Assembly: GCA_024234595.1 (NCBI GenBank)
Contig: JACKNZ010000001.1
Location: 1 to 7,991, forward strand
DNA from: Moraxellaceae bacterium
GTDB taxonomy: Bacteria; Pseudomonadota; Gammaproteobacteria; Pseudomonadales; Moraxellaceae
Length of the DNA stretch: 7,991 bases
Direction: 5' to 3'
Positions within the stretch are counted from its first letter, which is position 1, and every line of letters begins with the position of its first letter. Below are positions 7,151 through 7,991 of the stretch, one piece after another. Position numbers and translations under genes: made by a program. The notes under the pieces are model-generated. The model worked only from the letters and a program-made list of their open reading frames with translations. It had not been told where the DNA came from and ran no database searches.

Positions 7151-7176
7151 CTCGCAAAGACGCAAAGAACGCAAAA
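7151..7176 (+). repeat. GCAAAG-rich 26-bp repeat, copy 2
   Basis: The segment runs CTCGCAAAG, ACGCAAAG, AACGCAAAA. It differs from the copy at 7067-7092 at three positions and sits 84 bases further on. It is the last recognisable repeat before the IS110 element's leader, so the element may have inserted in or beside this repeat. The exact left end of the element cannot be fixed from one copy. Confidence 0.7.
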
Positions 7177-7242
7177 AAACACTTCTGTATGTCATCCTAT
7201 GTTTGTGATAAGAATTAAATTTGAAGAATTATTAACAAGAAA

Positions 7243-7360
7243 AGTAAGGGTAAAGAGAAAGATTATAGCTTGTCATTTGTCATAAAGACCGTTCGGCATG
7301 TTAGTCCCTTTACCCCTTACTACAAAAACCTGAACAGAACATGAAGCATAAAGCTTGCAT
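7243..7360 (+). ncRNA. Candidate IS110 bridge RNA region
   Basis: Two stem-loops lie just before the transposase start. The first pairs 7243-7255 (AGTAAGGGTAAAG) with 7308-7321 (CTTTACCCCTTACT): 13 base pairs with one bulged C at 7313, enclosing 52 bases. The second pairs ATGAAGC (7341-7347) with GCTTGCAT (7353-7360): seven pairs with one bulged G and a five-base loop. In characterised IS110 elements the non-coding left end is transcribed into a bridge RNA with two internal loops that pair with target and donor DNA. Location and fold suggest the same here, with the first stem as a possible guide-loop domain. Transcript ends and guide bases are not determined. Confidence 0.45.
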
Positions 7361-7410
7361 TAAGGATAGATAGGAAATTGTAGTAATTACTTTTCACAAA
7401 TTAAATATCT

Positions 7411-7991
7411 ATGTGTAAAGTTATAGGAATAGACATTAGTAAACAAACATTTGATGTAGCATTTGAAGAAAAAAATAAATGGCATCATAAGGTTTGTAAA
7501 AACAATCTTAAAGGATTTAAAGAATTAGCATCTTATATGGATGAAGATAGTCGTGTTGTGATGGAAGCCAGTGGTCCATATTATTTACAATTAGCAATGT
7601 ATATACATAAGTTAGGCGTTAAGGTAAGTGTAGTAAATCCATTAGTGATAAGAAGATATAGCCAAATGAAGCTATTACGAGCCAAAACAGACAAAAAAGA
7701 TGCTCAAACGATAGCAGAATATGGAAAAGAACAAAAGCCAAGTTTATGGAAGCCACAAGATGAAACAATAATACACCTTAGGCAAATACATACTTCATTA
7801 GAATTATTAGAGAAGCAAATAAGACAGACTAAGAATCAGTTAGAAGCATTTCAGTCAAGTGGTATAATTTGCAAAGAAGTAAAGCATGAATTAAAGCAAC
7901 AAATAAGAACATTAGAGAAAAGAAAACAACGATTAGAAGAAAAGATGAATGAGCTGTCAGAACAAGAGTATAGCGAAACTTTAGCAAGATT
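7411..7991 (+). CDS. IS110-family transposase (DEDD recombinase), N-terminal part, cut by window end
   Basis: This is the recombinase that moves the element. In the family a DEDD RuvC-like domain and a C-terminal domain with a catalytic serine act together, guided by a bridge RNA. The visible 193 residues hold the whole acidic set: D8 in IGIDISKQTFDVAF, E52 in VVMEASGPYY, and D94 and D97 in LLRAKTDKKDAQTIAEYG. A charged, Lys/Glu-rich stretch at about 125-185 is probably the coiled coil that links the two domains. The C-terminal Transposase_20 part lies beyond the window, so it is not known whether the gene is complete; family members are usually about 300-400 residues. The ATG at 7411 is the only reasonable start, since an in-frame TAA lies at 7402-7404. 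No Shine-Dalgarno motif is visible. The visible frame is open. Confidence 0.93.
   Translation, partial: MCKVIGIDISKQTFDVAFEEKNKWHHKVCKNNLKGFKELASYMDEDSRVVMEASGPYYLQLAMYIHKLGVKVSVVNPLVIRRYSQMKLLRAKTDKKDAQTIAEYGKEQKPSLWKPQDETIIHLRQIHTSLELLEKQIRQTKNQLEAFQSSGIICKEVKHELKQQIRTLEKRKQRLEEKMNELSEQEYSETLAR

Larger units (their letters stand above)
7181..7991 (+). mobile_element. IS110-family insertion sequence, left part only (left boundary approximate)
   Basis: The transposase gene at 7411 identifies the family. About 200 bases of non-coding DNA before it would be the element's left end. IS110 elements usually lack terminal inverted repeats and obvious target duplications, so the left boundary given here is only the point where the flanking GCAAAG repeat stops. 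The right end lies beyond the window. A long 5' non-coding region is typical of the IS110 subgroup, which encodes a bridge RNA there. I cannot exclude the IS1111 subgroup from this part alone. Confidence 0.6.

Noticed and set aside
7378..7395. TTG and TACTTTTC words before the transposase as a Bacteroidota promoter
   Set aside because: The two words are about 10 bases apart, much closer than the usual spacing, and the second has a mismatch at its last base.

Overview
The window looks like chromosomal DNA of a Bacteroidota bacterium. The main reason is the large minus-strand gene, which ends in a gliding-motility-type (type B) sorting domain of the type IX secretion system, found essentially only in that phylum. 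The AT-rich intergenic DNA, the lack of Shine-Dalgarno motifs before either gene, and the dispersed short repeats fit the same placement. I cannot name a genus from the sequence.

Layout: positions 1-60 hold a heptamer tandem repeat. Positions 63-6869 (minus strand) are one intact 2268-residue gene for a giant secreted, repeat-rich surface protein. From its N-terminus it has a signal peptide, two copies of a right-handed beta-helix module (residues about 22-437 and 496-994), nine HYR-like repeats of about 80 residues (1051-1770), four Ig-like domains and a PKD-like domain (1771-2180), and the C-terminal sorting domain (2181-2268). Positions 6870-7410 are non-coding. They carry an AT-rich leader, more heptamer repeats, two copies of a GCAAAG-rich 26-bp repeat, and a structured segment before a transposase gene. 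Positions 7411-7991 (plus strand) are the first 193 codons of an IS110-family DEDD transposase, cut by the window end.

The two genes diverge and are not functionally linked. The giant protein is most likely an adhesin or matrix protein. The neighbouring IS110 element is of the kind whose recombinase is guided by an element-encoded bridge RNA, and foldable sequence lies where that RNA is expected. The clearest signals of recent change are inside the giant gene: a 159/165-bp tandem duplication, in-frame GAA microsatellites encoding poly-serine that differ in length between near-identical copies, and a 92-bp stretch with one mismatch shared by the two beta-helix modules. I did not find a clearly novel multi-gene system. 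The points most worth following are the length-variable poly-Ser beta-helix and the candidate bridge RNA.
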